In this document: piece by piece, positions 17,573-26,939 of the stretch
How the letters are laid out: every line of letters starts with the position of its first letter
Numbering within the stretch: the first letter of the stretch is position 1
Assembly: GCF_022271405.1 (NCBI RefSeq)
Contig: NZ_JAJNAL010000030.1
Span: forward strand, 1 to 63,996
DNA from: Rhodopseudomonas infernalis
GTDB lineage: Bacteria > Pseudomonadota > Alphaproteobacteria > Rhizobiales > Xanthobacteraceae
Direction of reading: 5' to 3'
Length of the DNA stretch: 63,996 bases
The notes under the pieces: generated by a model
The model's input: the letters and a program-made list of their open reading frames with translations, nothing else
Database searches by the model: none
Told to the model about the DNA's origin: nothing
Position numbers and translations under genes: made by a program

Positions 17573-18688
17573 TCAGCCTGCCGGCGCCGTCGCGGCGGCG
17601 CCTGACTTCGTCCACTCTCCCACGCGCATTTCCAGATCGACGAAATTCTGCCGCAGCTGTTCCATGGCGAAGCCGAGCGCGAAGAACCGCTCGGCCTGTT
17701 CGCCCGACAGGCTGCGGGTCAGTCCGTCCTGCCGCACCGTCTGGACCTCTGCCGAATAGGCATCGAGCGCCGCGGTCACCGCCCGCAGCGGCGGCGGCGG
17801 CGTGCGATCGCGCAGCGCCGCGGCGCTGGCGGCGAGATGCAGCGTCGCCGCCGATCGGAACGACTCCAGCGACGGACCCAAACGATCTTTCAGCGGCTGC
17901 GGGAAGGGCGCCGTCACGGCGCGGCCGATCATCACCAGATCGTGCCGCAACCGCAGCAGCGTGCGGCTGAGCGGTGCCAGATCCGGCCCCGGTGACACCC
18001 CGGTGGCGCGTTCATGCTCGGCCTCGCCGCCGATCTCGGTCAGCTTCACCAGCGATTCGCCGATGCCGTCCTGCAGCCGGTGCAGCGCCTCGGTATCGAG
18101 CCCTCTGGTGAGGCCGTTGAGCAATTCGCCGAGCGCCACCGCCATCAGGTCGAGCGCGCGCGCGGCCGAGCCGAGCGCCAGCCCCTGGGCGCGCGACGGC
18201 AGCACCAGGAACGACACCAGCAGTCCGGTCAGCGCCCCGACCGCGACTTCCAGCACCCGGTCGATCGCCGAATCCAGCGGCGCCACCTTGGTCATGGTCG
18301 GCACCAGCAGCACGATGATCGCCGTGACGGTGGCGACGTTGAAATACGGTTTGATGGCGGTGAGCAGCGCCAGCGGCGCCACCACCAGCGCCAGCACGCC
18401 GAGCAGCTCCAGCTCGTTGTGATGCGGCAGCAGGATGGTGATGGCGCCGCCATAGATCGCGCCGCCGATGGTGCCGACCAGATAGTCGAACGCGATCTGC
18501 ACCGAGCGGCCGACGCTGAGCTGGGTGACGATGATGGCGGTCAGCACCGCCCAGAGCGGCAGCCGCAGATGCAGAGCCTGGGCGATGGCGAGCGCCAGCA
18601 ACGACGCCAGCGTGACCCGCAGCGCCAGCCCCCATTGCGGCCGGCGCGGGCGCCATTGTGCGGGGTATCGGGACCAGAATGGCTTCAT
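17573..18688 (-). CDS. FUSC/aromatic-acid-exporter-family membrane protein
   Basis: A 371-aa protein with about six closely packed N-terminal transmembrane helices (roughly residues 20-165, for example LPLWAVLTAIIVTQLSVGRS and VGTIGGAIYGGAITILLP). A long cytoplasmic C-terminal helical domain follows (170-371). This is the half-size layout of the fusaric acid resistance / aromatic acid exporter family (YhfK, AaeB-like). Members export aromatic carboxylates; the substrate here is unknown, and no membrane-fusion partner is adjacent. It is convergent with the preceding small gene, 11 bp apart, and diverges from the MmgE/PrpD gene. Confidence 0.82.
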   Translation of the reverse strand: MKPFWSRYPAQWRPRRPQWGLALRVTLASLLALAIAQALHLRLPLWAVLTAIIVTQLSVGRSVQIAFDYLVGTIGGAIYGGAITILLPHHNELELLGVLALVVAPLALLTAIKPYFNVATVTAIIVLLVPTMTKVAPLDSAIDRVLEVAVGALTGLLVSFLVLPSRAQGLALGSAARALDLMAVALGELLNGLTRGLDTEALHRLQDGIGESLVKLTEIGGEAEHERATGVSPGPDLAPLSRTLLRLRHDLVMIGRAVTAPFPQPLKDRLGPSLESFRSAATLHLAASAAALRDRTPPPPLRAVTAALDAYSAEVQTVRQDGLTRSLSGEQAERFFALGFAMEQLRQNFVDLEMRVGEWTKSGAAATAPAG

Positions 18689-18841
18689 GCTGAAGGAATC
18701 GTCGCAACGGTGATGATCGGGCTGACAGAGCATAGCGGCTGCTGCGGTGCAATTGCGGCCGCAGCCCGGCCCTGCGGCCGCGTGGCTTGAACCGCGTCGC
18801 CGGCCCGCCTAACGTGCCGCGCAAAACAACAGGGAGCCCCC

Positions 18842-20218
18842 ATGGCCAACGAAACCGCCACGCTCGCCGGCTATGTGGCCGCGCTGCGCTTCGACGACAT
18901 TCCGCAGGACGTGCTGGCGCGGGCCAAGGTGCTCACCCTCGATTTCCTCGGCAGCGCGATCCGCGCGCGGCGCGACGCCGAATCGACGCCGTCGCTGCTG
19001 GCGATGCTGCAGGCGCTGTCGCTCGACGCCGATGGCGAGGCGACCGTGTTCGGCGACGACAAGGGCCGCACGCCGGCGATCGCAGCCCTGCTCAACGGCG
19101 CGTTCGGCCATTCGCTCGATTTCGACGACACCCACGCCGACTCCTCGCTGCACCCCTCGGCCCCGGTGGTGCCGGCCGCGTTCGCGGTCGGCGAAATGGT
19201 CGGCGCCTCGGGCCGTGACGTGCTGACCGCGATCGTCGCCGGCTACGAGGTGTGCTGCCGGCTCGGCAACGCGCTCGATCCGACCTCGCATTACGCCCGC
19301 GGCTTTCACCCGACCGCCACAGCCGGCACCTACGGGGCCGCCGCCGCGGCCGCCAAGCTGTACGGCCTGTCGGCGGATCAGATCGTGTCGGCGTTCGGCG
19401 TCTCTGGCAGCCAGGCCGCCGGCTCGCTGCAGTTCCTGGTCAACGGCGCCTGGAACAAGCGCTATCAGGTCGGCGCCGCCGCGATGAACGGCGTCGTCGC
19501 CGCCACGCTGGCCAAGAACGGCTTCATCGGCTCGACCGAATCGGTCGAGGGCATCCACGGCCTGCTGGTCGGCTACACCGACACGCCGCATCACGACAAG
19601 GCGGTCGCCGATCTCGGCCGCGTCTACGAGACCATGAAGATCGGCGTGAAGCCGTATCCGAGCTGCCGCTACACCCACGCGGCGATCGACACGCTGATCG
19701 CGATGCGCCGCGAGCACAATCTGGCGCCGGATCAGATCAAGCGCGTCGAGATCGGGCTGCACCGCAACGGCATCACGCTGACCGGCGACGCCGCCACCAA
19801 GCGGCATCCGTCCTCGATCGTCGGCGGCCAGTTCTCGATGTTCTTCACCGGCGCGCTGGCGCTGGAGCAGGGCAGCTTCGGCTGGGACGACTATGCCCGG
19901 CTCGGCGATGCGGCGGTCGATGCGCTCGCCGACAAGTTCGACGTCGTCCGCGACGAGCGGCTCGAAGGCAAGACCCATCCGTTCGGCGCGCGGGTGTCGG
20001 TCACCACCGACGACGGCACCCACGAGCGGTTCGCGGCCGATCCGCCCGGCGAGCCCGAGACCTTCCCGTCCGATCAGGCGATGGCGCAGAAGTTCCTGCA
20101 GCTCGCCCGCCCGGTGCTGGACGGTCAGGCGCAGCGCTTCGCCGACGCCATTCTGACGCTGGAACGCCAGGACAAGGTCGCCGACGCGACGAGACTGGCC
20201 CGCGCGCCTGTCTGCTAG
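18842..20218 (+). CDS. MmgE/PrpD family protein
   Basis: A 458-aa protein of the MmgE/PrpD superfamily, which includes 2-methylcitrate dehydratase and cis-aconitate decarboxylase. Family signatures are the early VLTLDFLGSAI, the HSLDFDDTHADSSLHPSAPV active-site region (about residues 95-114), GYEVCCRLGNAL and the Lys-rich KPYPSCRYTHAAID. A GGGAG site precedes the ATG. No prpB/prpC or acnD neighbour is present, so a 2-methylcitrate role is not supported; in alphaproteobacteria solo members often act on other tricarboxylates or in racemisation. Confidence 0.85.
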   Translation: MANETATLAGYVAALRFDDIPQDVLARAKVLTLDFLGSAIRARRDAESTPSLLAMLQALSLDADGEATVFGDDKGRTPAIAALLNGAFGHSLDFDDTHADSSLHPSAPVVPAAFAVGEMVGASGRDVLTAIVAGYEVCCRLGNALDPTSHYARGFHPTATAGTYGAAAAAAKLYGLSADQIVSAFGVSGSQAAGSLQFLVNGAWNKRYQVGAAAMNGVVAATLAKNGFIGSTESVEGIHGLLVGYTDTPHHDKAVADLGRVYETMKIGVKPYPSCRYTHAAIDTLIAMRREHNLAPDQIKRVEIGLHRNGITLTGDAATKRHPSSIVGGQFSMFFTGALALEQGSFGWDDYARLGDAAVDALADKFDVVRDERLEGKTHPFGARVSVTTDDGTHERFAADPPGEPETFPSDQAMAQKFLQLARPVLDGQAQRFADAILTLERQDKVADATRLARAPVC

Positions 20219-20221
20219 GTA

Positions 20222-20249
20222 TTGACTTACTCACAATCTAAAGTAGCTA
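20222..20249 (+). promoter_or_regulatory. Putative sigma-70-like promoter of the PAS gene
   Basis: An AT-rich island with TTGACT and, 16 nt later, TAGCTA, 34 bp before the ATG of the PAS protein and right after the MmgE/PrpD stop. The -35 is good and the -10 weak. Confidence 0.35.
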
Positions 20250-20282
20250 ATCCTCGTCGCATCAATTATTTGGCGAGGTGGC

Positions 20283-20888
20283 ATGCAGCGGTTCGTCTGC
20301 GAGCAGAACATCGCGCATTTCGATCGGTTGCTCGAGAGCGCTGCTGACGAAACCTTGCGCCGGACGCTGCTGAAACTGCTCGCCTTGAACAAGCGCGAGC
20401 TGGCATTGCTGAATTCGCAGCTCTCCGGCGCGGATCTGTTGCCGATTGCGGCGCGGCGACGCAGTGGTGATCACGAAGGCGGCCTCACGCGGTTGTGGAG
20501 CAACTTCGACACCTCCGTCGATCCCTACATGCTGATCGACTCCGGCCCCGGGCTGAAGATCATCGCCATCAACGAAGCCTACGGCCGCGCCACCTACACA
20601 AACCACCGCGAGGTTGCGGGCAAGCCACTGTTCGACGTGCTTCCCGACAATCCGGCGATCGAGACCGCCGACGGCGTCAGCAACCTCTACAACTCGCTGC
20701 GCGCGGTGGCCGAAACCGGCCAGCCGCATGCTTTGCCGGTTCAGCGCTACGACGTCCGCGACGGCTCTGCGGCATTCATCGAGCGCTATTGGCTGATGAT
20801 CAACACGCCGCTGCACGCCGCCGACGGAAAACTGATCTGCCTGCTGAATCACATCGAAGACATCACCGCCGAAGTGCTGGCGAACTGA
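20283..20888 (+). CDS. PAS-domain-only protein
   Basis: A 201-aa soluble protein with a helical N-terminus (about 1-60, including TLRRTLLKLLALNKRELALL) and one PAS domain (about 75-198: DPYMLIDSGPGLKIIAINEAY to LLNHIEDITAEVL). There is no kinase, GGDEF, HTH or other output domain. PAS domains bind small ligands or mediate dimerisation. Such single-domain proteins act in trans on kinases or regulators, but the partner is unknown. The hybrid kinase is 6 kb away and on the other strand. GCGAGGTG precedes the ATG. Confidence 0.8.
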   Translation: MQRFVCEQNIAHFDRLLESAADETLRRTLLKLLALNKRELALLNSQLSGADLLPIAARRRSGDHEGGLTRLWSNFDTSVDPYMLIDSGPGLKIIAINEAYGRATYTNHREVAGKPLFDVLPDNPAIETADGVSNLYNSLRAVAETGQPHALPVQRYDVRDGSAAFIERYWLMINTPLHAADGKLICLLNHIEDITAEVLAN

Positions 20889-21020
20889 TCGCCGCCGATC
20901 ACGATGCCGTGGCGCAACCATCTGCGGCGTCGCGCGTCTGGAACAGGTCGCGCGGCGCCTCTATGCTTTGCGCATAGCGAAGGCGCGACACCGCACCATG
21001 CATGCCAGAGGGAGAATTGA

Positions 21021-22439
21021 ATGCCGCAAGCGACCGTCGATCGCGCGTCGGAATTCCTTGGCGGGCTGTTCACCAGCCTCACCGAACGCGGCCGCAGCCT
21101 GTTCCGGTCGAACAACAATCAGCCGAAGACCAAAGACGAGTTGATCGCGCTCGGCGAAACGCTGCTGTCGCGCCGCGGCGAAGCCACCGGCGTCGTGCTC
21201 GCGAGCACGCTGCTGTCCGGCTATGACGATGCCGACGAAGCGGACCAGATCGGCTTTCTCGATGCGCTGGCCGAAGAGTTCGGTCCCGACCTCGCGCAGC
21301 TCACTGCGGCGGTCGAAGCGTTTCACGTCAGCGGCGCGTCACCGGACGCGGCAGGCCGTCTGCTCGAGGCCGCCGAGCCGCGCCGGCAGGAGCTGATCCG
21401 CCGCCTCAACCTCGCGCCGGGCGGCACCGCGTCGCTGGTGCGGATGCGCGAGGGCGTGCTGCGGCATCTCGGCGATCATCCGCAGCTCAAACATGTCGAC
21501 GACGACTTCGTGCATCTATTCACCTCGTGGTTCAACCGCGGCTTTCTGGTGCTGCAACGGATCGACTGGAATACGCCGGCGAACATTCTCGAGAAGATCA
21601 TTCGCTACGAGCAGGTCCATGCCATTCACAACTGGGACGATCTGCGCGCGCGGCTCGCGCCGCCGGACCGCCGCTGCTACGGCTTCTTTCATCCGCAGCT
21701 GGTCGACGAGCCGCTGATCTTCGTCGAGGTCGCGCTGACGCTGGAGCGTCCGAACGCGATCGCGCCGCTGCTCGATCTCGACCGCGCGCCGATCTCGCCG
21801 AAGGATGCGACGACCGCGGTGTTCTACTCGATCTCGAATACGCAAAAGGGCCTCGCCGGCATTTCGTTCGGCAATTTCCTGATCAAGCAGGTGGTCGAGG
21901 AGATCAAGCGCGAGCTGCCCAACGTGCAGAGCTTCGTGACGCTGTCGCCGGTGCCGGGCTTCGCCAAATGGCTGGCGCGCGAACGCGCCAACGCCGACTC
22001 CGTGCTGCTCGACGCGTCCGCACGCGCGGCGCTCGAGGTGCTCGACACACCGGACTGGTTCGAGGACCCGGAGACGGCCGATCACATCAAGCCGTTGTTG
22101 TTGCCGCTCGCCGCCGCGTACTTCCTGCAGGCCAAGAACCCGCGCGGCCTGCCGCTCGACCCGGTGGCGCGCTTCCATCTCGGCAACGGCGCGCGGCTCG
22201 AAGCCCTCAACTTCCTCGGCGACCGCTCGCCCAACGGCATGCGGCAGTCGCACGGGCTGATGGTGAACTACCTGTATGCGCTCGGCGAGATCGAGACCAA
22301 CCACGAGGCCTTCGCCGAACGCGCCCAGATCGCCGCCGCCTCGGCGGTGCGCAAGCAACTGCCGTCGAAGCCGCTGACCAGCGAACCCCGCAAGACCAAC
22401 GGCAAGGCGGCTCCGCTGGCCATCGCGCCGCCGGCGTAA
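21021..22439 (+). CDS. matA: Malonyl-CoA decarboxylase
   Basis: A 472-aa enzyme decarboxylating malonyl-CoA to acetyl-CoA, of the eukaryote/rhizobial MLYCD-MatA type, not the multi-subunit Mdc type. The N-terminal four-helix domain (about 30-150) is followed by the acetyltransferase-like catalytic domain. Signature segments are FFHPQLVDEPLIFVEVALT, FYSISNTQKGLAGISFGNFL, the TLSPVPGFAKWL serine region and the RFHLGNGA histidine region. GAGGGAGA precedes the ATG. It would counterbalance MatB (425-1936). An R2 repeat follows. Confidence 0.93.
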   Translation: MPQATVDRASEFLGGLFTSLTERGRSLFRSNNNQPKTKDELIALGETLLSRRGEATGVVLASTLLSGYDDADEADQIGFLDALAEEFGPDLAQLTAAVEAFHVSGASPDAAGRLLEAAEPRRQELIRRLNLAPGGTASLVRMREGVLRHLGDHPQLKHVDDDFVHLFTSWFNRGFLVLQRIDWNTPANILEKIIRYEQVHAIHNWDDLRARLAPPDRRCYGFFHPQLVDEPLIFVEVALTLERPNAIAPLLDLDRAPISPKDATTAVFYSISNTQKGLAGISFGNFLIKQVVEEIKRELPNVQSFVTLSPVPGFAKWLARERANADSVLLDASARAALEVLDTPDWFEDPETADHIKPLLLPLAAAYFLQAKNPRGLPLDPVARFHLGNGARLEALNFLGDRSPNGMRQSHGLMVNYLYALGEIETNHEAFAERAQIAAASAVRKQLPSKPLTSEPRKTNGKAAPLAIAPPA

Positions 22440-22485
22440 GGCGCACGCGGACGATGTGATGCAGGCAAACGTCGTCACAATCACC

Positions 22486-22557
22486 GTCATGCCCGGCCGG
22501 GCCTTCGCCGCGCCGAAGGGGCTTCGGCCCCGCAGGCGGGACAAGCCCGGCCATGAC
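22486..22557. repeat. Dispersed palindromic repeat R2
   Basis: GTCATGCCCGGCCGGG at the left and GGACAAGCCCGGCCATGAC at the right, with an inner GGGGCTTCGGCCCC hairpin. It occupies the middle of the 179-bp gap between malonyl-CoA decarboxylase and pirin. Confidence 0.8.
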
Positions 22558-22618
22558 GGAAGTAACAAGTTGACCGAGCCGCGCGTCTCGCCGGCTATAG
22601 GAAGAAAGAGGGCCCACC

Positions 22619-23536
22619 ATGAGCTGGATGCCGACCGACGATCCCGTGCTTGGCGACCCGAAGACCTGCGACGCGCTCGATCTCGTCATCGTGCCGCGCA
22701 CGCGTGACCTCGGCGACGGCTTCGCGGTGCGCCGCGCGTTGCCGCACGGCAAGCGGCAGATGGTCGGGCCGTTCATTTTCTTCGATCATTTCGGCCCGGT
22801 GCAGTTCATCGCCGGCAAGGGCATGGACGTGCGGCCGCATCCGCATATCGGGCTCGCCACCGTCACCTATCTGTTCGACGGCAAGATCATGCATCGCGAC
22901 AGCGAGGGCAACATCCAGGAGATCGCGCCCGGCGCGATGAACCTGATGACCGCCGGCCGCGGCATCGCGCATTCGGAGCGCACGCCGGAGGTCGAACGCC
23001 GCGACGGCCAGAACATGCTCGGCCTGCAGAGCTGGATCGCGCTGCCGAAGGGCTCGGAAGAGATCGCTCCGTCGTTTCAGCATTTCGCCGCCGGCACGCT
23101 GCCGACCGTCGAGACCTCCGGCTTCACCGCGCGCGTGATCGCCGGCAGCGCGTTCGGCAAGTCGTCGCCGGTAACGATGGTGTCGCCGTGGTTCTATGCC
23201 GAGGTCAACGCCCGCGCCGGGACCTCGGTGCCGCTCGATCCCGACCACGAGGAGCGCGCCATCTATCTGGTCGACGGCGAGATCGAGATCGCCGGCGACC
23301 GCCATGTCGGGCCGCAGCTCTTGATCTTCCGCCCCGGCGACCGCATCACCGTCCGGGTTCAGACCGACACGCGGATGATGTTTCTGGGCGGCGACGCGCT
23401 GGAGGGGCCGCGCCACATCTGGTGGAATTTCGTCTCGTCCAGCAACGAGCGCATCGAACAGGCCAAACAGGACTGGAAAACCGGCCGTTTTGCCGCCGTT
23501 CCGAACGAGAGCGAGTTCATTCCGCTGCCGGAATGA
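22619..23536 (+). CDS. Pirin family protein
   Basis: A 305-aa bicupin. The N-terminal pirin domain contains the metal-site region FDHFGPVQF and RPHPHIGLATVTYLFDG (His residues for the metal). The C-terminal cupin (about 190-300) includes DHEERAIYLVDGEIEIAG. Pirins bind iron. Some oxidise quercetin, others modulate enzymes such as pyruvate dehydrogenase, so the role here is open. GAGGGCCC precedes the ATG. It is followed by purC on the same strand after 71 bp. Confidence 0.9.
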   Translation: MSWMPTDDPVLGDPKTCDALDLVIVPRTRDLGDGFAVRRALPHGKRQMVGPFIFFDHFGPVQFIAGKGMDVRPHPHIGLATVTYLFDGKIMHRDSEGNIQEIAPGAMNLMTAGRGIAHSERTPEVERRDGQNMLGLQSWIALPKGSEEIAPSFQHFAAGTLPTVETSGFTARVIAGSAFGKSSPVTMVSPWFYAEVNARAGTSVPLDPDHEERAIYLVDGEIEIAGDRHVGPQLLIFRPGDRITVRVQTDTRMMFLGGDALEGPRHIWWNFVSSSNERIEQAKQDWKTGRFAAVPNESEFIPLPE

Positions 23537-23607
23537 TAAAGTCCCGCTTCCGATTGTTGCGCACCGCCGGCCGCCGGCGGTCGCCTGCTGCGTGAAAGAC
23601 CGGGCCC

Positions 23608-24525
23608 ATGACCACGATGCTCTCGAGCGACCTGCCGCTGACCAAGATCGGCCGCGGCAAGGTCCGCGACATCTACGCCGTCGACGACGAGCGCCTGCTG
23701 CTCGTCACCACCGACCGGATCAGCGCGTTCGACGTGGTGATGGGCGAGACCATCCCGATGAAGGGCGCGGTGCTCACCCAGGTCAGCGCGTTCTGGTTCA
23801 GCCAGCTCGGCGGCGTGGTGCCGCACCACATGATCAGCGCCGACACCGACGAGATCGTCGACGCCGTGCCGGCGCTGGCGCCGCACCGCGCCGAGATCGC
23901 CGGCCGCACCATGCTGTGCCGTCGCACCACGGTGTTTCCGATCGAATGCGTGATTCGCGGCTACATCACCGGCTCGGCCTGGAAGGAATACGCCGCCTCC
24001 GGCACGCTCGCCGGCGAGCAGCTGCCCGAGGGCCTGCTTGAAAGCGGCAAGCTGACGCCGCCGATCTTTTCCCCGGCCACCAAGGCCGAGACCGGCCACG
24101 ACGAGAACATCACCATCGGCCGGATGCGCGAGATCGTCGGCGAGGAAGACGCCTTCACGCTCGAACACATGACGCGGGCGATCTACACGCTGGGCGAACA
24201 GATCGCCCGCGAGCGCGGCATCATCATCGCCGACACCAAATTCGAATTCGGCCGCGACACCGATGGCCGCATCATCCTGATCGACGAGGTGATGACGCCG
24301 GATTCGTCGCGGTTCTGGGCCGCCGACGCGTATCAGCCCGGCCGGCCGCAGCCCTCCTTCGACAAGCAGCCGCTGCGCGACCACCTCGACGCCGAACGCC
24401 GCGCCGGCCGCTGGAACGGCGAAGCCCCGCCGCCCAAGCTACCCGACGACGTCGTCACCGCGACCTCGCAGCGATATCTCGAAGCCTATCGGCGGCTGAC
24501 GGGGACCGATTTGGTGGTGAAGTAA
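23608..24525 (+). CDS. purC: SAICAR synthetase
   Basis: A 305-aa phosphoribosylaminoimidazole-succinocarboxamide synthase, which adds aspartate to CAIR in purine synthesis using ATP. The N-terminal glycine loop [23 protein letters not shown], the [16 protein letters not shown] segment, the conserved DTKFEFG and the [12 protein letters not shown] motif are all present. Its length is that of the longer, yeast Ade1-like type, not the ~240-aa bacterial type. Rhizobiales commonly carry both, so a second purC elsewhere would not be surprising. Confidence 0.92.
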   Translation: MTTMLSSDLPLTKIGRGKVRDIYAVDDERLLLVTTDRISAFDVVMGETIPMKGAVLTQVSAFWFSQLGGVVPHHMISADTDEIVDAVPALAPHRAEIAGRTMLCRRTTVFPIECVIRGYITGSAWKEYAASGTLAGEQLPEGLLESGKLTPPIFSPATKAETGHDENITIGRMREIVGEEDAFTLEHMTRAIYTLGEQIARERGIIIADTKFEFGRDTDGRIILIDEVMTPDSSRFWAADAYQPGRPQPSFDKQPLRDHLDAERRAGRWNGEAPPPKLPDDVVTATSQRYLEAYRRLTGTDLVVK

Positions 24526-24551
24526 CGCCGCCCCATCCGCGTCCCCTCCCC

Positions 24552-24668
24552 GTCATTCCGGGGAGTGCGCGGAACGCGCACGAACCCGGAATCCCGCAGT
24601 TGTGGAAACCACTGAGTCGCAGAACACTTCGGGATTCCGGGTTCGCGCTTCGCGCGCCCCGGAATGAC
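24552..24668. repeat. Dispersed palindromic repeat R1
   Basis: GTCATTCCGGGGAGTGCGCG at the left and GCGCGCCCCGGAATGAC at the right. It has the same arms and spacing as the copies at 237, 4454 and 5225, and lies between purC and the enoyl-CoA hydratase gene. Confidence 0.85.
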
Positions 24669-24778
24669 AACCGCGGGGGGACCGCCTTTGATACTCATCA
24701 ACGTCGGCGGCTGAGCCGCAGTTGATATCCGCTCCAACCCCACCCGCCCCTGACCTCGCAAGACGACGGAGTTTCCGC

Positions 24779-25561
24779 ATGCCCAAGGATACGGTGCTGA
24801 TCAATCGCGACGGACCGGTGACGATCGTGTCGATCAACCGGCCGGAGCGCCGCAACGCGGTCGACGGCGCCACCGCCAAGAAGCTGTACGACGCCTTCCT
24901 GGCGTTCGATGCCGACGAGACGTCGTCGGTGGCGGTGCTGACCGGCACCGGCGGCACGTTCTGCGCCGGCGCCGACCTCAAGGCGGTCGCGGCGGGCGAC
25001 GCCGAGCGCCGGCGCGATATCGCCGGCCATGGCAGCATCGCCCCGATGGGCCCGAGCCGGCTGCGGCTGAGCAAGCCCGTGATCGCCGCGATCGAAGGCT
25101 TTGCTGTCGCCGGCGGGCTCGAACTGGCGCTGTGGGCCGACATGCGGGTCGCCGCCGACGACGCCACCTTCGGGGTGTTCTGCCGCCGCTTCGGCGTGCC
25201 GCTGATTGATCTCGGCACCATCCGGCTGCCGCGGCTGATCGGCCATTCGCACGCCATGGACCTGATCCTCACCGGCCGCGCCGTGTCGGGCATCGAGGCC
25301 CACCGCATCGGCCTCGCCAACCGGCTGGTCCACCGCGGCGAAGCAGCGCTGTGCGCCATCACGCTCGCCAAGGAGATCGCCCAGTTCCCGCAGACCTGCA
25401 TGCGCGCCGACCGGCTATCAGCCCTGCAGCAATGGGACATGCCGGAAGACGACGCGATCATGAACGAAATGCGCGGCGGCCTGCAGGTGATCGACAGCGG
25501 CGAAACCCTCCAGGGCGCCGAACGCTTCACCCAGGGCGAAGGCCGGCACGGGGCGTTCTGA
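24779..25561 (+). CDS. Enoyl-CoA hydratase/isomerase family protein
   Basis: A 260-aa crotonase-fold enzyme. The N-terminal VSINRPERRNAVDG, the first oxyanion segment CAGADLKAVAAGD, and the second oxyanion region AIEGFAVAGGLELALWADMR are typical. The following VFCRRFGVPLIDLGTIRLPR keeps the substrate loop, but the position usually filled by the second catalytic Glu is Asp or Leu-Gly, so hydratase activity is not guaranteed. The ATG at 24779 gives the family's usual start. It stands alone between repeats, so the pathway is unknown. Confidence 0.87.
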   Translation: MPKDTVLINRDGPVTIVSINRPERRNAVDGATAKKLYDAFLAFDADETSSVAVLTGTGGTFCAGADLKAVAAGDAERRRDIAGHGSIAPMGPSRLRLSKPVIAAIEGFAVAGGLELALWADMRVAADDATFGVFCRRFGVPLIDLGTIRLPRLIGHSHAMDLILTGRAVSGIEAHRIGLANRLVHRGEAALCAITLAKEIAQFPQTCMRADRLSALQQWDMPEDDAIMNEMRGGLQVIDSGETLQGAERFTQGEGRHGAF

Positions 25562-25596
25562 GGGGCTGCTCAGTTATTAAGACATCCGCCCTCTCC

Positions 25597-25680
25597 CCGT
25601 GATTGCGAGGAGCGAAGCGACGAAGCAATCCAGCTCAGTGCACCGCGCTGGATTGCTTCGCTTCGCTCGCAATGACGGGG
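25597..25680. repeat. Dispersed inverted repeat (GATTGCGAGGAGCGAAG type)
   Basis: GATTGCGAGGAGCGAAGCG plus GAAGCAATCCAG, mirrored by CTGGATTGCTTCGCTTCGC and GCAATGACGGGG. It is a long imperfect hairpin between the enoyl-CoA hydratase gene and the 3' end of radC. Only one copy is in this window. Confidence 0.75.
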
Positions 25681-25690
25681 CTGGCGCTTG

Positions 25691-26440
25691 TTAAAACAAC
25701 TTCATCCCCTTCAAACTCGCGTGCCCGTTCTTGCCGACGATGATGTGGTCGTGGACGGCGACGCCGAGCGGGTCGGCGATAGCCGCGATCTGCTTGGTCA
25801 TCTGGATGTCGGCCTGCGACGGCGTCGGATCGCCGGACGGGTGGTTGTGGACCAGGATCACCGCGGTCGCCGATAGCTCCAGCGCGCGCTTGACGATTTC
25901 GCGTGGATACACCGGGGTGTGGTCGACGGTGCCGACCTGTTGCAATTCGTCGGCGATCAGCTGATTGCGCTTGTCGAGAAACAGGATGCGAAACTGCTCC
26001 TTGTCGGCGAACGCCATGGTAGTGCGGCAGTAATCGATCACCACCGACCACGACGACAGCACCGTGCGCTGCTTCACCTGCCCCTTGGTGACTCGCGCCG
26101 CCGCCGCGGCGATCAGCTTGATCTCGGTAATCGCCGATTCGCCGAGCCCGCTAACTTCGCCCAGCCGCGCCTCCGGCGCCTGGACGGCTTCGGCGAACGA
26201 GCCGAACTTCGCGATCAACGCCTTGGCGAGCGGCTTGACATCGCGGCGCGGCAGCGCGCGGAACAGCACCATCTCCAGCAGTTCGTAGTCCGACAGCGCG
26301 TCGGCACCGGCCTCGCGAAACCGTTCGCGCAGCCGCTCGCGATGGCCGTGATAATGCGGCGCCTCGGCGAAACCGGGCTGCTGATGCTTATCATCCCGAT
26401 CGAACGGCATGTGGTCTGCTGACATGTGGTCTGCCGACAT
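25691..26440 (-). CDS. radC: RadC/YeeS family JAB-domain protein
   Basis: A 249-aa protein of the RadC family. The N-terminal helix-hairpin-helix part has [20 protein letters not shown] and [13 protein letters not shown]. The C-terminal JAMM/MPN+ metalloprotease-like domain carries the metal motif [14 protein letters not shown]. RadC was once called a DNA repair protein; its biochemical role is unresolved. The first 11 codons are made of a 15-bp repeat that supplies three in-frame ATGs (26440, 26425, 26410), so the true start is ambiguous. Homology begins only near residue 30. Confidence 0.9.
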   Translation of the reverse strand: MSADHMSADHMPFDRDDKHQQPGFAEAPHYHGHRERLRERFREAGADALSDYELLEMVLFRALPRRDVKPLAKALIAKFGSFAEAVQAPEARLGEVSGLGESAITEIKLIAAAAARVTKGQVKQRTVLSSWSVVIDYCRTTMAFADKEQFRILFLDKRNQLIADELQQVGTVDHTPVYPREIVKRALELSATAVILVHNHPSGDPTPSQADIQMTKQIAAIADPLGVAVHDHIIVGKNGHASLKGMKLF

Positions 26441-26455
26441 GGGGCCTGCTGACTT
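26407..26455. repeat. 15-bp tandem repeat across the radC start
   Basis: Three units of the form CATGTGGTCTGC(T/C)GA, the last diverged, are followed by a fragment. Read on the minus strand each of the first two encodes MSADH. Confidence 0.8.
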
Positions 26456-26544
26456 GGCGGGCGCGAGTCCTCACGGCCTCAACCATGCCGGGCGCGGCTG
26501 CTTTTGCAACCGGGAATTCTGCGTTTCCCAAACCGGCCGAAGGC

Positions 26545-26796
26545 TCAGTCCGCCGTCGGCAGCCGCCGCATGGTAAACTCGATGGTATCATCCGGCAGTT
26601 CGCGCCAGCTTTCGACGCCCGACATATAGGCCGCCTTCGGCCAGGCCTCGAAGAAGGCCCGAGCCTTCGCCCGCGCGTCCTGCCGCGGCAGCACGAAGGT
26701 TTCCCGCACGAAGCCATCGGCCTTGCTGCGCCGCGCCATGCGTTCCGCAAGGTCGCGGGGCTGATCGTGGGGCGCATTCCGGCTGCGATCGACCAT
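26545..26796 (-). CDS. Small conserved hypothetical protein
   Basis: An 83-aa, mostly charged protein. The N-terminal half is Arg/Asp-rich (MVDRSRNAPHDQPRDLAERM). The C-terminal half has a compact pattern with AFFEAWPKAAYMSGVESW and the closing IEFTMRRLP. There is no signal or membrane segment. I do not recognise a named family, but composition and codon use look coding. It lies divergent to Ku. Confidence 0.68.
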   Translation of the reverse strand: MVDRSRNAPHDQPRDLAERMARRSKADGFVRETFVLPRQDARAKARAFFEAWPKAAYMSGVESWRELPDDTIEFTMRRLPTAD

Positions 26797-26939
26797 CCTG
26801 GTACTCCGAACAACAGCGAATGGGTATCAAGGCAACGGTATATGGGGACTCCTGGAACGAATCCGAGCCCCTGCGCTTGAGTCCCGGTTCCAAGGGGCCG
26901 GTCCGGGCTCAGTTTGTTGCGTCAGTGGAGTATGCGTCA

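Noticed and set aside
425-22439. matB and malonyl-CoA decarboxylase as one malonate operon.
   Set aside because: They are 19 kb apart, on opposite strands, with many unrelated genes between.
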